17,978 nucleotides of DNA from SIG653 sp964509125 (GCA_964509125.1 CAZDVZ010000036.1:1-17978); one strand, 5' to 3'. Positions 1 through 7,114 are shown, counted from the stretch's first letter. The notes: generated by a model not told the origin, from the sequence alone. Translations and numbers: made by a program.

Positions 1-2
1 AT

Positions 3-788
3 TATTCTATGTTCTATATGAATGATATAAACTGCCCGCTTCATGGAAATGACTATATGGATCATGTTAAAAAGGTAAAATCCACCGCTGAAGAGAGGGG
101 GATACCTTTTACACAAGGACACGCATTTTTCCCTTTTTATAAGGAAAATGAGGACGATTTCAACAAAGAAGCATATCAATATACGTTGCGCTCCATTGAA
201 ATTGCTTCATATTTGGGAATAGACACTTTAACAATGCACCCTGTAGTTTTCGAAAATGATATAGAGGAAAAAAATATAGAGCTTTTTTCGTCTCTCGTTC
301 CATACTTAAATGATTATAATGTAAATATTGCCATTGAAAACATTTTTGGGCCAAATAAAATGAACATTTGCAGTGATCCGAAAAGTCATGGAAAACTGAT
401 TGACAGGCTTAACGAAATAGAAAACCGTTTTGTTGCACTTGTGGATGTGGGACACGCAGAGTATGGCGGATATAAAGCCGATGAATTTATTCGTGGTTTG
501 GGACATGACAGATTAAAGGGACTACATATTCAAGACAGCGACAGAATAAAGGACCTTCATCAACTGCCTTTTCTTCATAAATTTGACTGGGAGGCAATAA
601 CAAAAGCTCTTGCGGATATAGATTATACAGGCGATTTTACATTTGAAGCGGATAAATTTTTAAGACTTTTCCCGGCTGAAATGGTAGAAGATGCTTCATT
701 CTTTATGCTTAAAGTTGGAGAACAGCTTGTGCGCATGATTGAAAGACAAAAAAATAAAAAAAGCTGCGGCATATCCACAGCTAATTAA
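3..788 (+). CDS. Sugar phosphate isomerase/epimerase-like TIM-barrel protein (5' end cut off)
   Basis: The open frame runs to the left window edge without a stop. The first internal ATG at 9 gives 259 residues, so roughly 20-30 N-terminal residues are probably missing. The fold looks like the xylose-isomerase-like TIM barrel (AP endonuclease 2 family). Counting from the ATG at 9, likely metal or catalytic ligands are E110 in NIAIEN, D146 and H149 in VDVGHAE, H173 in LHIQD and E213 in TFEAD. These enzymes isomerise or epimerise ketoses or inositols using a divalent metal; the substrate cannot be read from the sequence. There is no signal peptide in the visible part, so it is probably cytosolic. 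Its last codons (KSCGISTAN) lie on a hairpin that looks like a terminator for the opposite-strand gene. The assignment to the superfamily is firm, the exact reaction unknown. Confidence 0.8.
   Translation, partial: YSMFYMNDINCPLHGNDYMDHVKKVKSTAEERGIPFTQGHAFFPFYKENEDDFNKEAYQYTLRSIEIASYLGIDTLTMHPVVFENDIEEKNIELFSSLVPYLNDYNVNIAIENIFGPNKMNICSDPKSHGKLIDRLNEIENRFVALVDVGHAEYGGYKADEFIRGLGHDRLKGLHIQDSDRIKDLHQLPFLHKFDWEAITKALADIDYTGDFTFEADKFLRLFPAEMVEDASFFMLKVGEQLVRMIERQKNKKSCGISTAN
748..782 (-). terminator. Intrinsic terminator of the HAD phosphatase gene, inside the 3' end of the upstream isomerase gene
   Basis: On the minus strand, AGCTGTGG (782-775), a 5-nt loop and CCGCAGCT (769-762) form an 8-bp stem with one mismatch, followed by T7-A-T7 (761-748 read on the minus strand). 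This is a classic rho-independent terminator. It lies 18 nt past the stop codon of the HAD gene and overlaps the last coding bases of the convergent isomerase gene. On the plus strand the hairpin is followed only by mixed A/T sequence, so it is a poor terminator in that direction. Confidence 0.7.
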
Positions 789-799
789 AATTTGTTGGT

Positions 800-1360
800 T
801 TATTTTTTCCACGAAGAAAGTTTTCCGTCAGTAACTAAAAAGCTTTTTGATGCTAATTGTGCCATTGGTGTGTCAGAATAAGAATCCGAATAAAATTCTT
901 CCACCGGCATATTTCCGTAAATTTCTCTAAAACGTATAACTTTTTCTTTTCCCGAACAGTTGGGACTTTCAAATTTTCCCGTGTTGATATCAACTTTAGT
1001 AGCTATAAAGTTTGTTATACCCAGCCTTTTGCAAGCGGGACGAATTAAAAATTCGGGTGAAGCGGAAATAACAAGATCATCTTCTTTTTGATGGTTTTGA
1101 TACCATCCGTGGGATTTATGTATGTTTTTATCCCAAAATTCTTCCACCAATTTTTCTGTGTTTTTCATGTGCTTTAAATAGGAAAACACACAAATTTTAA
1201 ATTCAGTAATGTTTTTTTTGCCTCTTTTCCAGCTTATAAAAGCAGGAATCATTTTAAAGGTATTAAAAAATATAGTAGGTTTCCTTTTCATACAAAAAAA
1301 GAAAAAATCTGTAGAGCAATCTGTTTTGTTGATCGTTTTGTCAAAATCATATACGTTCAT
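800..1360 (-). CDS. HAD-IB family phosphatase (phosphoserine-phosphatase-like)
   Basis: This 186-residue protein carries all four HAD motifs. Motif I is YDFDKT (nucleophile D5, acid/base D7), motif II is VISAS (S99), motif III is the Lys in SGKEK (K138) and motif IV is SDSYSDTPM (D159, D163). The segment between motifs I and II is helical, as in the C1-cap HAD-IB subfamily that includes phosphoserine phosphatases and related small-molecule phosphatases. A Phe-rich hydrophobic stretch around 19-43 could give membrane association. The ATG at 1360 has GGAG upstream with a 9-nt gap. Its start is only 31 nt from the divergent glycosyltransferase start. The substrate is unknown; given the neighbours a sugar phosphate or lipid-linked phosphate is possible, but this is inference. 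Confidence 0.82.
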   Translation of the reverse strand: MNVYDFDKTINKTDCSTDFFFFCMKRKPTIFFNTFKMIPAFISWKRGKKNITEFKICVFSYLKHMKNTEKLVEEFWDKNIHKSHGWYQNHQKEDDLVISASPEFLIRPACKRLGITNFIATKVDINTGKFESPNCSGKEKVIRFREIYGNMPVEEFYSDSYSDTPMAQLASKSFLVTDGKLSSWKK

Positions 1361-1391
1361 GTTTAAATTCTCCGTAAAGTAGAGGTTTTTT

Positions 1392-2408
1392 ATGATAAAA
1401 GTCAGTATAGTAGTACCGGTGTATAAAGCCGAGAAATATTTATCTAAATGCGTGGAAAGTTTGGTATCTCAAACTCTTTCTGAGATTGAAATAATACTTG
1501 TAAACGACGGATCGCCTGATAACAGCGGAAAAGTTTGTGATGAGCTTGCAGAGACGGATAGCAGAATAAAAGTAATTCATAAAGAAAACGGAGGCGTATC
1601 TTCTGCGAGAAACTGCGGGATAGAGGAAGCGTTAGGGGAGTATATCCTTTTTGTAGACAGTGATGATTGGGTTGAGAAAGATTATGCTCAAACCCTTTAC
1701 GAATGCAAGGAACGCTTTCCTTCTTCTCAGGTAATCTGCGGTTTCAGAACGGTTTCAGATTATAGCGGAACGCTTATTGCCAATTGGCTTTTTGAGTCGG
1801 AAGGTGAAACAGTTCTACCTCTCAGCAGATATATGGATCTTGTAGATGCATGGCTTGCCCAATCCCCGTGCAATAAGCTTTTTTCAAAGAAAATTATTGA
1901 TAAAGGCAATATCCGTTTCGAAGAAACCCTTTCTTTAGGGGAGGATATGATTTTTGATATTGAATATTATCAGCTATGTGGAAATTGTGATATCATTTGT
2001 ATAAATCGTCCTTTATATAATTATATCCGAACGGAAAAAGAGTCTTTGGACAATAAATATTACCCCGATCTTCTTGAAATTGATGAGAAGATTTATTCGA
2101 AATTGGAAAAAGCCATAATTTCGTGGGGCGCAGATGACGAGCAGCTTCAAAAATACATAAACAGCCGTTTTTACAGGTACGTCACCGCACTTTCCAATAC
2201 GTATCGTTTGGGTAACAAAGCATCGTCAAGAGAAAAAAGAAAAACAAACGGAAAAATATTAAAGTCTGATGAATTTAAGTCGGCTTTGAGTAAAGTGACT
2301 TCGAGGATACATCCTATACATAAAATAGCATATAAAAGCGGAAGCTGGACTATTGTTCGCATCGCCTATAAGATAACATCATTAAAAAAATTGTTAAGGA
2401 AAAAATAA
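1392..2408 (+). CDS. Family 2 glycosyltransferase (GT-A fold)
   Basis: The protein has 338 residues. The N-terminal GT-A domain covers about 1-110: VSIVVPVYKAEKYL, then VNDGSPDNS for nucleotide-sugar binding, NGGVSSARN, and the metal-binding DSDDW at residues 89-93. The C-terminal half is variable and decides the acceptor, which cannot be predicted. It has no membrane segment and ends in basic residues (LKKLLRKK), which may hold it at the inner face of the membrane. It probably adds a sugar to a surface polysaccharide, glycolipid or teichoic-acid-like polymer. GAGG (1382-1385) with a 6-nt gap supports the ATG at 1392. The stop codon is 2 nt before the next gene, so the two are probably co-transcribed. 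Its first 100 residues align without gaps with the GT2 at 7149-8120. Confidence 0.92.
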   Translation: MIKVSIVVPVYKAEKYLSKCVESLVSQTLSEIEIILVNDGSPDNSGKVCDELAETDSRIKVIHKENGGVSSARNCGIEEALGEYILFVDSDDWVEKDYAQTLYECKERFPSSQVICGFRTVSDYSGTLIANWLFESEGETVLPLSRYMDLVDAWLAQSPCNKLFSKKIIDKGNIRFEETLSLGEDMIFDIEYYQLCGNCDIICINRPLYNYIRTEKESLDNKYYPDLLEIDEKIYSKLEKAIISWGADDEQLQKYINSRFYRYVTALSNTYRLGNKASSREKRKTNGKILKSDEFKSALSKVTSRIHPIHKIAYKSGSWTIVRIAYKITSLKKLLRKK

Positions 2409-2410
2409 AT

Positions 2411-3433
2411 GTGAAAAGAAGAGCAGAAGAAGTTGGAATAAAAATCGGCAAAATGAAAAAGGGACGCTTTAATAAAATTACCGACGTTCCGGGTGTAACT
2501 GTTGGTCACACAACTATAAACAATAACTTAAATAAAACGGGTGTTACCGTTATAATACCTCATGGAGAAAATATTTTTGATAACAAGCCGGTAGCAGGTT
2601 CTTTTGTCCTTAACGGGTTTGGAAAAAGTGTAGGTTTGATTCAAGTAGCCGAGCTTGGAAATATAGAAACACCAATTGCACTTACTTCCACCTTGAACGT
2701 AGGACTTGTGATGGATGCTTTAGTTGAATATACTTTGAAAAACGCCACATCGGAAATTACATCTGTAAACCCAATAGTTACAGAATGTAACGATGGACGG
2801 ATAAATTCTCCGTTTAATAGGGTGGTAAAGGCGGAACACGTTTTTGCAGCTATTGATAACGCAAGTGTTGATTTTGAGGAAGGAGCTGTGGGCGCAGGAA
2901 CAGGTACTATCTGCTATGGCTTAAAAGGAGGAATAGGCTCCGCATCCAGAATAGTACCAATAGGAAAAGGTTATACCTTGGGTGTGCTCGTTCAAACTAA
3001 TTTTGGATCTCTTTCCGATCTAACCATCAACGGTAATAATGTGGGAAAGAAAATTTCAAAAATAGGCGACAATAACGAAGAAAAAGGGTCTGTTATAGTT
3101 ATTATTGCTACGGATCTACCGCTTTCATCAAGACAGCTTACAAGGGCAGTAAAAAGAGCATCGGTGGGGCTTGCCAGAACCGGCTCCTTCATAGGGCATG
3201 GCAGCGGCGAGGTCTTCCTCGGCTTTTCCACAGCCAATATTGTAAAAGGAAATGAAAAAAATGACATAGTCACTTTTTCTTCCATAAACGAAAACAAAAT
3301 GAATTTTGTTTTTAGGGCGGTGGCAGAATGTGTTGAAGAAGCAGTTTTAAATTCAATGCTTATGTCGGAAGAAGCTACGGAAAGAAATGGAAAAGCAGTT
3401 AAAAGTTTGTCAAGCTTCGTTTCTTTGCTTTAA
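2411..3433 (+). CDS. P1 family (DmpA/BapA-type) aminopeptidase, Ntn-hydrolase fold
   Basis: This 340-residue protein matches the DmpA family (peptidase family P1) along its length: ITDVPGVTVGHTT near the N-terminus, GAVGAGTGTICYGLKGG around 158-174, VQTNFGS (N197), then GSVIVIIATD. In this family the precursor cleaves itself before a serine that becomes the N-terminal nucleophile; here that bond would be G226-S227. S265 and E267 in GHGSGE have the spacing expected of the other active-site residues (38 residues from nucleophile to second Ser, as in DmpA). Members release N-terminal D- or L-amino acids or beta-amino acids from short peptides. No signal peptide is visible. The start is GTG at 2411, two bases after the glycosyltransferase stop, with AAGGA ten bases upstream; family similarity extends to this N-terminus, which argues against the later ATG at 2453. 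Confidence 0.9.
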   Translation: MKRRAEEVGIKIGKMKKGRFNKITDVPGVTVGHTTINNNLNKTGVTVIIPHGENIFDNKPVAGSFVLNGFGKSVGLIQVAELGNIETPIALTSTLNVGLVMDALVEYTLKNATSEITSVNPIVTECNDGRINSPFNRVVKAEHVFAAIDNASVDFEEGAVGAGTGTICYGLKGGIGSASRIVPIGKGYTLGVLVQTNFGSLSDLTINGNNVGKKISKIGDNNEEKGSVIVIIATDLPLSSRQLTRAVKRASVGLARTGSFIGHGSGEVFLGFSTANIVKGNEKNDIVTFSSINENKMNFVFRAVAECVEEAVLNSMLMSEEATERNGKAVKSLSSFVSLL

Positions 3434-3438
3434 ATATT

Positions 3439-3480
3439 ATCAACTCTGATTGAATTTACATCGATCAGAGTTGATTTTTT
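3439..3480 (+). terminator. Rho-independent terminator after the P1 aminopeptidase gene
   Basis: A perfect 12-bp stem (ATCAACTCTGAT at 3439-3450 with ATCAGAGTTGAT at 3464-3475) encloses a 13-nt loop and runs into a T-run (3475-3480). It lies 5 nt after the aminopeptidase stop. On the minus strand, where rnfD ends at 3494, the hairpin is followed by a mixed A/T stretch rather than a T-run. It may still serve both convergent transcripts, but is clearly best for the plus strand. Confidence 0.85.
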
Positions 3481-3493
3481 ATAATTTAACTTA

Positions 3494-4507
3494 TCAACCA
3501 TTGAGCAAGGTTTCCAAATCGGTTTTTTGCGGATGTTGTTTGGAATCGTATTTAGTCATATAAGAAAAATATTTATTGCCTGTAAAATTATCCAAAATTG
3601 TGGAAAAACAGCTAACAATGGCAACGGCAAAGAGGGATCCATCCACAATTCCCGTGTAACGTCTTAATAACATGGTAATCAATCCGCAAGATACTCCGAA
3701 AACAATTTTCCCGCCATTTGTAATTGGAGAGGCAGAAGGCATTGAAGCAACAAATACGGAAAGAAACAGAACTCCGCCTGATAGTGTTTCTGACGCGGCA
3801 CAGTAAATTGATTCACAGTTTCCCACAGGAAAGAAGAACGAAAAAAGGAAAACAGTAGAAACAAATAAAACAGGAATGTGCCATGAAATATATCCTTTAT
3901 ATATTAAAAAGATAGCGGAAATAATAATAAGCAAAGCAGATACTTCTCCAATAGAACCGCTGTCTCTTCCTAAAAATATGTTAAGGATGGTGGAATTTGT
4001 AATACTGTCAGTACCGTCTTTAAATGTTTGTAAAATCGGGGATATTTGAGTTATGCTAAAGGTGTTAAGTTGCAATGCATCAAAAGTGTCAAATGGTGCG
4101 GTATATCGCTCTACCGCTTTTCCAAAAAGTCCGAAAAGAATAATTCCCGAAGACGCTACGGGATTAATTATACAACAGTGAACAGGCCCTTTAAAATTGA
4201 TCAAATTGATCATAGAAGTAATAAGCCCGCCCAGTGCCGCCGCCCATAAGGGAACGGAAACGGGAAGTATCAACGCAGTAAGCATACCGCAAATAATTGG
4301 TCTGACGGGGGAAAATTGACTGATATTTTTTGTAATAATAGAAAAAATTATTTCCGGGACAATGGAAAAAAATAAAGAAACTAAAAGCACAGTAATGGTT
4401 CGCGTCCCAAAAACGTAACATCCCCAAACAATAAGAGGTATCATTGCCGCAATAATTGCACTTTGTGTATGAAATGATTTTTCGTTGCTTAGTTTAAAAG
4501 GTGCCAT
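3494..4507 (-). CDS. RnfD/NqrB-like membrane subunit of an electron-transport complex
   Basis: This 337-residue, very hydrophobic protein has about 8-10 membrane segments. It resembles RnfD/NqrB, the membrane subunit that carries covalent FMN and takes part in ion-coupled electron transfer. Recognisable RnfD landmarks are INPVASS (114-120), the GSIGEVSALLII block (184-195), YKGYISWHIPV (203-213), the SGGVLFLSVF block (243-252), FGVSCGLITMLLRR (270-283) and SFAV-like GSLFAV. The usual flavinylation site (SGAT) aligns with TNST (170-173), so T173 could still carry FMN. In the normally conserved MATDPVTSP segment the Asp is replaced by Met (VASMPSASP, M256). The gene follows rnfC after 2 nt, and its Shine-Dalgarno AAGGAG lies in the end of rnfC. 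No RnfG, E, A or B gene follows: the next gene is convergent. Family assignment is firm, function as a normal RnfD uncertain. Confidence 0.85.
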   Translation of the reverse strand: MAPFKLSNEKSFHTQSAIIAAMIPLIVWGCYVFGTRTITVLLVSLFFSIVPEIIFSIITKNISQFSPVRPIICGMLTALILPVSVPLWAAALGGLITSMINLINFKGPVHCCIINPVASSGIILFGLFGKAVERYTAPFDTFDALQLNTFSITQISPILQTFKDGTDSITNSTILNIFLGRDSGSIGEVSALLIIISAIFLIYKGYISWHIPVLFVSTVFLFSFFFPVGNCESIYCAASETLSGGVLFLSVFVASMPSASPITNGGKIVFGVSCGLITMLLRRYTGIVDGSLFAVAIVSCFSTILDNFTGNKYFSYMTKYDSKQHPQKTDLETLLNG

Positions 4508-4509
4508 TT

Positions 4510-5757
4510 TTACTCCTTTTCAGGTGAAAAGTCAAAATTGTGGGATGAATTTTTAAATGTTTGAAACAGTGGAATCTTTGAAGGACAAATATAAGAACAA
4601 CAGCCGCATGAAATACACTGTTTAACCCCTAATTTTTCGTTTTGGGCTAATTTGTTATTTTGGGCGTTGGCATAAAGGTACAACGGTTTTAAAAGCATTG
4701 GACAAACATTTATGCATTTTCCGCATCGAATACAAGCTGTCTCCTTATCTTTTTGGCGTTCAATTACTGAAATGGCATTTGTTAAATTGGTAACAATATC
4801 CGTTTCAGACTTTTCAACGCCAGACATAATGCCGCCTTGGATAATTTGAGCATTTTCATATATAATGCCTCCGCAGGCTCCAAAAACATATTCAAAAGGT
4901 GTTCCTATTGGAGCCGAAAGAATTTTTGGGTCTTTAACTCCGCCGTCAATGGAAAAATATTTGTTTACCTTCGGAACTCCTGTTGAAAAACTTTTATATA
5001 TGTCTAAAACCGTTTCGACATCCAGTGTAAGGCATTTGCTCCTTTGAGTCAAACCTTCGGTGGGATGCTCTTTTCTCGTAAGCGCAAAAATAAGCACTTT
5101 TTCATTTTCAATGGGATATTTGTTTTCAACAGTTCTATAGGTTATTAAAGCAGGATCAGAAATACTTTCTTTCAACATAGAGATAAGTCCTTTAGACCGT
5201 TCATCAACTACTATGATCCCAAGCCTTGCGTTTGTTGCATGGATGAGTATTTTTATTCCGCTTAAAATTTCTGTCAAATGATCTTCAAGTATTTTTTCAC
5301 CAATGCTGGTGGAATTTTGAGAATCAAAACATCTGATAATGAGATTTTCAATTTTCCCGCTTGATTGTAAAATCTTTTGAGAAAGCATAACACCGCCATC
5401 AAAAAGCCCCATTTTTAAAGCAAGATCAGCTATGTCTTTTGTCTTCAAATTTAAAATAGGAGATGAAACGGGTGAAAGTTCGGGATCGATAATATCTTTA
5501 AAGTCGTTTTTTATAATTATGCAATCATCATGGATATCTTCAACGGAGCCTGAAACAGAGGAAAAAACAGGACCGAAATTATCATCCTGTGAAAAAGCAA
5601 TGGTTTGACCTATTTTCACCTTTTCTCCTATGGAAACACATGGAGAATGTCCCAATGACATTTTAAGATAAACACGGGTCACTTTGTCTATATTTTCTAT
5701 AGACATCTTTTTATTTTTCCTTTTTTTTAATGAAATACCGCCCGGAATAGGAAGCAT
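4510..5757 (-). CDS. RnfC-like iron-sulfur protein with degenerate FMN/NADH site
   Basis: The 415-residue protein has the RnfC layout. An N-terminal barrel-sandwich region (about 1-85, LPIPGGISL, IGEKVKIGQTIA, VSGSVEDI) is followed by a Rossmann-like middle, a SLBB-type part (FSIDGGVKDP, APIGTPFEYVF) and a C-terminal ferredoxin region. Both 4Fe-4S motifs are intact: C342, C345, C348, C352 and C381, C384, C387, C391. What is missing is the glycine-rich GxGGxxFPT motif (here MGLFDGGVML, 116-125) and the NGAECEP motif (here IIRCFDSQNS, 140-149), which bind FMN and NADH in RnfC and NuoF. It therefore probably passes electrons through its clusters but may not oxidise NADH. It is first in a two-gene operon with the RnfD-like gene. 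The ATG at 5757 has AGGTG 5 nt upstream and a consensus promoter. RnfC kinship is clear; the electron donor is unknown. Confidence 0.85.
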   Translation of the reverse strand: MLPIPGGISLKKRKNKKMSIENIDKVTRVYLKMSLGHSPCVSIGEKVKIGQTIAFSQDDNFGPVFSSVSGSVEDIHDDCIIIKNDFKDIIDPELSPVSSPILNLKTKDIADLALKMGLFDGGVMLSQKILQSSGKIENLIIRCFDSQNSTSIGEKILEDHLTEILSGIKILIHATNARLGIIVVDERSKGLISMLKESISDPALITYRTVENKYPIENEKVLIFALTRKEHPTEGLTQRSKCLTLDVETVLDIYKSFSTGVPKVNKYFSIDGGVKDPKILSAPIGTPFEYVFGACGGIIYENAQIIQGGIMSGVEKSETDIVTNLTNAISVIERQKDKETACIRCGKCINVCPMLLKPLYLYANAQNNKLAQNEKLGVKQCISCGCCSYICPSKIPLFQTFKNSSHNFDFSPEKE

Positions 5758-5798
5758 AAAAACACCTCGCTTTCTAAGAAAAAATACGGTTTAAGATG

Positions 5799-5827
5799 AT
5801 TATATATCATTTATCTGCCTTTTTCAA
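5799..5827 (-). promoter_or_regulatory. Sigma-A promoter of the rnfC-rnfD-like operon
   Basis: On the minus strand, TTGAAA (5827-5822), a 17-nt spacer and TATAAT (5804-5799) give a near-perfect housekeeping promoter. It lies about 42 nt upstream of the rnfC ATG. It stands back to back with the DUF4364 promoter, the two -35 boxes being about 20 nt apart, so a regulator bound between them could affect both directions. Confidence 0.75.
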
Positions 5828-5847
5828 TAGTTTTTTTCTTTTTTCTA

Positions 5848-5875
5848 TTGCATATTTCAAAAATATGTGTATAAT
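5848..5875 (+). promoter_or_regulatory. Sigma-A promoter of the DUF4364-nth operon
   Basis: TTGCAT (5848-5853), a 16-nt spacer and a perfect TATAAT (5870-5875) precede the DUF4364 gene. Transcription would start near 5882, leaving a leader of about 60 nt that contains a small hairpin just before the start codon. Confidence 0.7.
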
Positions 5876-5913
5876 GGGTATAGATATTGGTGAAATTGGT
5901 AAAAGAAAGGTAG

Positions 5914-5930
5914 AGTGGTGAGAAACCGCT
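5914..5930 (+). other. Small leader hairpin at the DUF4364 start, where a ribosome binding site would be expected
   Basis: AGTGGT (5914-5919) pairs with ACCGCT (5925-5930) around a GAGAA loop, including one G-U pair. It ends 10 nt before the ATG at 5941. No Shine-Dalgarno sequence is seen at normal distance; the nearest AAAGG is about 30 nt upstream. The hairpin may influence initiation, or may be chance in a short stretch. Confidence 0.3.
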
Positions 5931-5940
5931 GTAAACTATT

Positions 5941-6483
5941 ATGGCTGAAATGAAAGATCATTTTCAGATAAAGGTTTTTATATTATATCTTCTGAAAAAC
6001 ATTCACGAGCCTCTTGAATATAAAATAATTAACGACATGGTTATGCAAGACGGCTTTGTTTCCGGGAGGGATTTTCCCATATGTTTTTGTGAACTTTTGG
6101 ATTTAGGGCAGATAATCGAAGAGCGAATGGATGGAAAAATGTATTATCGTATTTCGGAATTAGGCGCTCAGTCTGTGAGTAGTGTGGAATTTAATTTATA
6201 TGATTCTGTGAAGGAAAAAGCACTAAGGTCAGCGCATAGGCTTTTGGCTTTTTATAAAACGGGAAATAGAATTGATTCTGAAATAGTTCCTCACGGAGAA
6301 GGTTATATAGTTAAGTGTGCCATTACAGATAAGGAAAAGACACTATTAGACCTTAATGTTTACTTAACTGACGATAAGTATGCAGAAGATATGAAAGAAA
6401 ATTTCATGGAGAGGGCAGAGGTTATTTATAAAGGCGTACTCGCTCTGCTTTCCGGAGATGTGAATTACATATTTGATGAATAA
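5941..6483 (+). CDS. DUF4364 family protein (winged-helix-like)
   Basis: This 180-residue protein matches the DUF4364 family, which is common in Clostridia and has no settled function. The N-terminal part (about 8-75) looks like a winged helix: helices around IKVFILYLLKNI and ICFCELLDLGQIIEE, then a wing with MYYRISELG. The C-terminal part alternates strands and ends in a long acidic helix (EDMKENFMERAEVIYKGVLALL). A DNA-binding or regulatory role is plausible from the fold only. It is cytosolic, without signal peptide or membrane segment. An in-frame stop at 5932-5934 rules out an earlier start, but there is no good ribosome binding site for 5941 or for the second ATG at 5950. Its end overlaps the nth start by 8 nt, implying coupled translation. 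Confidence 0.82.
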   Translation: MAEMKDHFQIKVFILYLLKNIHEPLEYKIINDMVMQDGFVSGRDFPICFCELLDLGQIIEERMDGKMYYRISELGAQSVSSVEFNLYDSVKEKALRSAHRLLAFYKTGNRIDSEIVPHGEGYIVKCAITDKEKTLLDLNVYLTDDKYAEDMKENFMERAEVIYKGVLALLSGDVNYIFDE

Positions 6484-7114
6484 AACAGAAAAAGCAAAAT
6501 TTGTTCTTTACGAATTAAAAAAAATATATCCCAATGTTCAGTGCGGTTTGAAAAGCGGGGGAGATCCATTTAAGCTTTTCGTCATGGCTGTGCTTTCGGC
6601 TCAGTGTACCGATGAGCGTGTCAATTTAGTGTCTGAGCCTCTTTTTAAAGCGTTGCCGGGTGCTAAGGCGTTTGCGGAAAGCCGTGAAGGTGAGCTTGAA
6701 GAATTAATACATTCTGTAGGGTTGTATAATTCTAAAGCGAAAAATTTAAGAGAAGCTTGTAAGATGATATGCTCACGCTTCGACGGAAAAATTCCATCCG
6801 ATATGGATGATCTTTTGTCGCTTCCCGGTGTTGGCAGGAAGGTCGCCAACCTACTGAGAGGGGATATTTATGGGTTGGGAGGAATCGTTGCAGATACTCA
6901 CTGCATAAGAATATCTTCAAGGTTGGGTTTTACAGACAAAGCTACTCCCATGGAAACAGAGCGTGTTTTAACTAAGCTCATTCCTCAAAGCGAGCAAAGT
7001 GGGTTTTGTCATCGAATCGTCATTTTTGGAAGAGAAATCTGCTCTGCTAAAAATCCAAATTGTGTCTCTTGTCCGTTTTCTGCGATTTGTAAATATAAAA
7101 AAAGCAGCAATTGA
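6476..7114 (+). CDS. nth: Endonuclease III (DNA glycosylase/AP lyase)
   Basis: This is a 212-residue base-excision repair enzyme that removes oxidised pyrimidines and cuts the abasic site. The helix-hairpin-helix LPGVGRKVANLL (116-127) contains the catalytic Lys (K122). The catalytic Asp is D140 in VADTHCIRI. The C-terminal 4Fe-4S loop is C189-x6-C196-x2-C199-x5-C205, with the standard spacing. Length is normal for the family. The frame is open from a TTG at 6473, but the ATG at 6476 is the better start. It overlaps the end of the DUF4364 gene by 8 nt; the nearest GGAG is 18 nt upstream, so translation is probably coupled to the upstream gene. The stop codon lies inside the terminator hairpin. 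Confidence 0.95.
   Translation: MNKTEKAKFVLYELKKIYPNVQCGLKSGGDPFKLFVMAVLSAQCTDERVNLVSEPLFKALPGAKAFAESREGELEELIHSVGLYNSKAKNLREACKMICSRFDGKIPSDMDDLLSLPGVGRKVANLLRGDIYGLGGIVADTHCIRISSRLGFTDKATPMETERVLTKLIPQSEQSGFCHRIVIFGREICSAKNPNCVSCPFSAICKYKKSSN

Noticed and set aside
2992..3297. 101-codon open frame on the minus strand inside the P1 aminopeptidase gene
   Set aside because: It lies wholly opposite a well-conserved gene, has no recognisable domain and no ribosome binding site; the opposite-strand enzyme explains the sequence.
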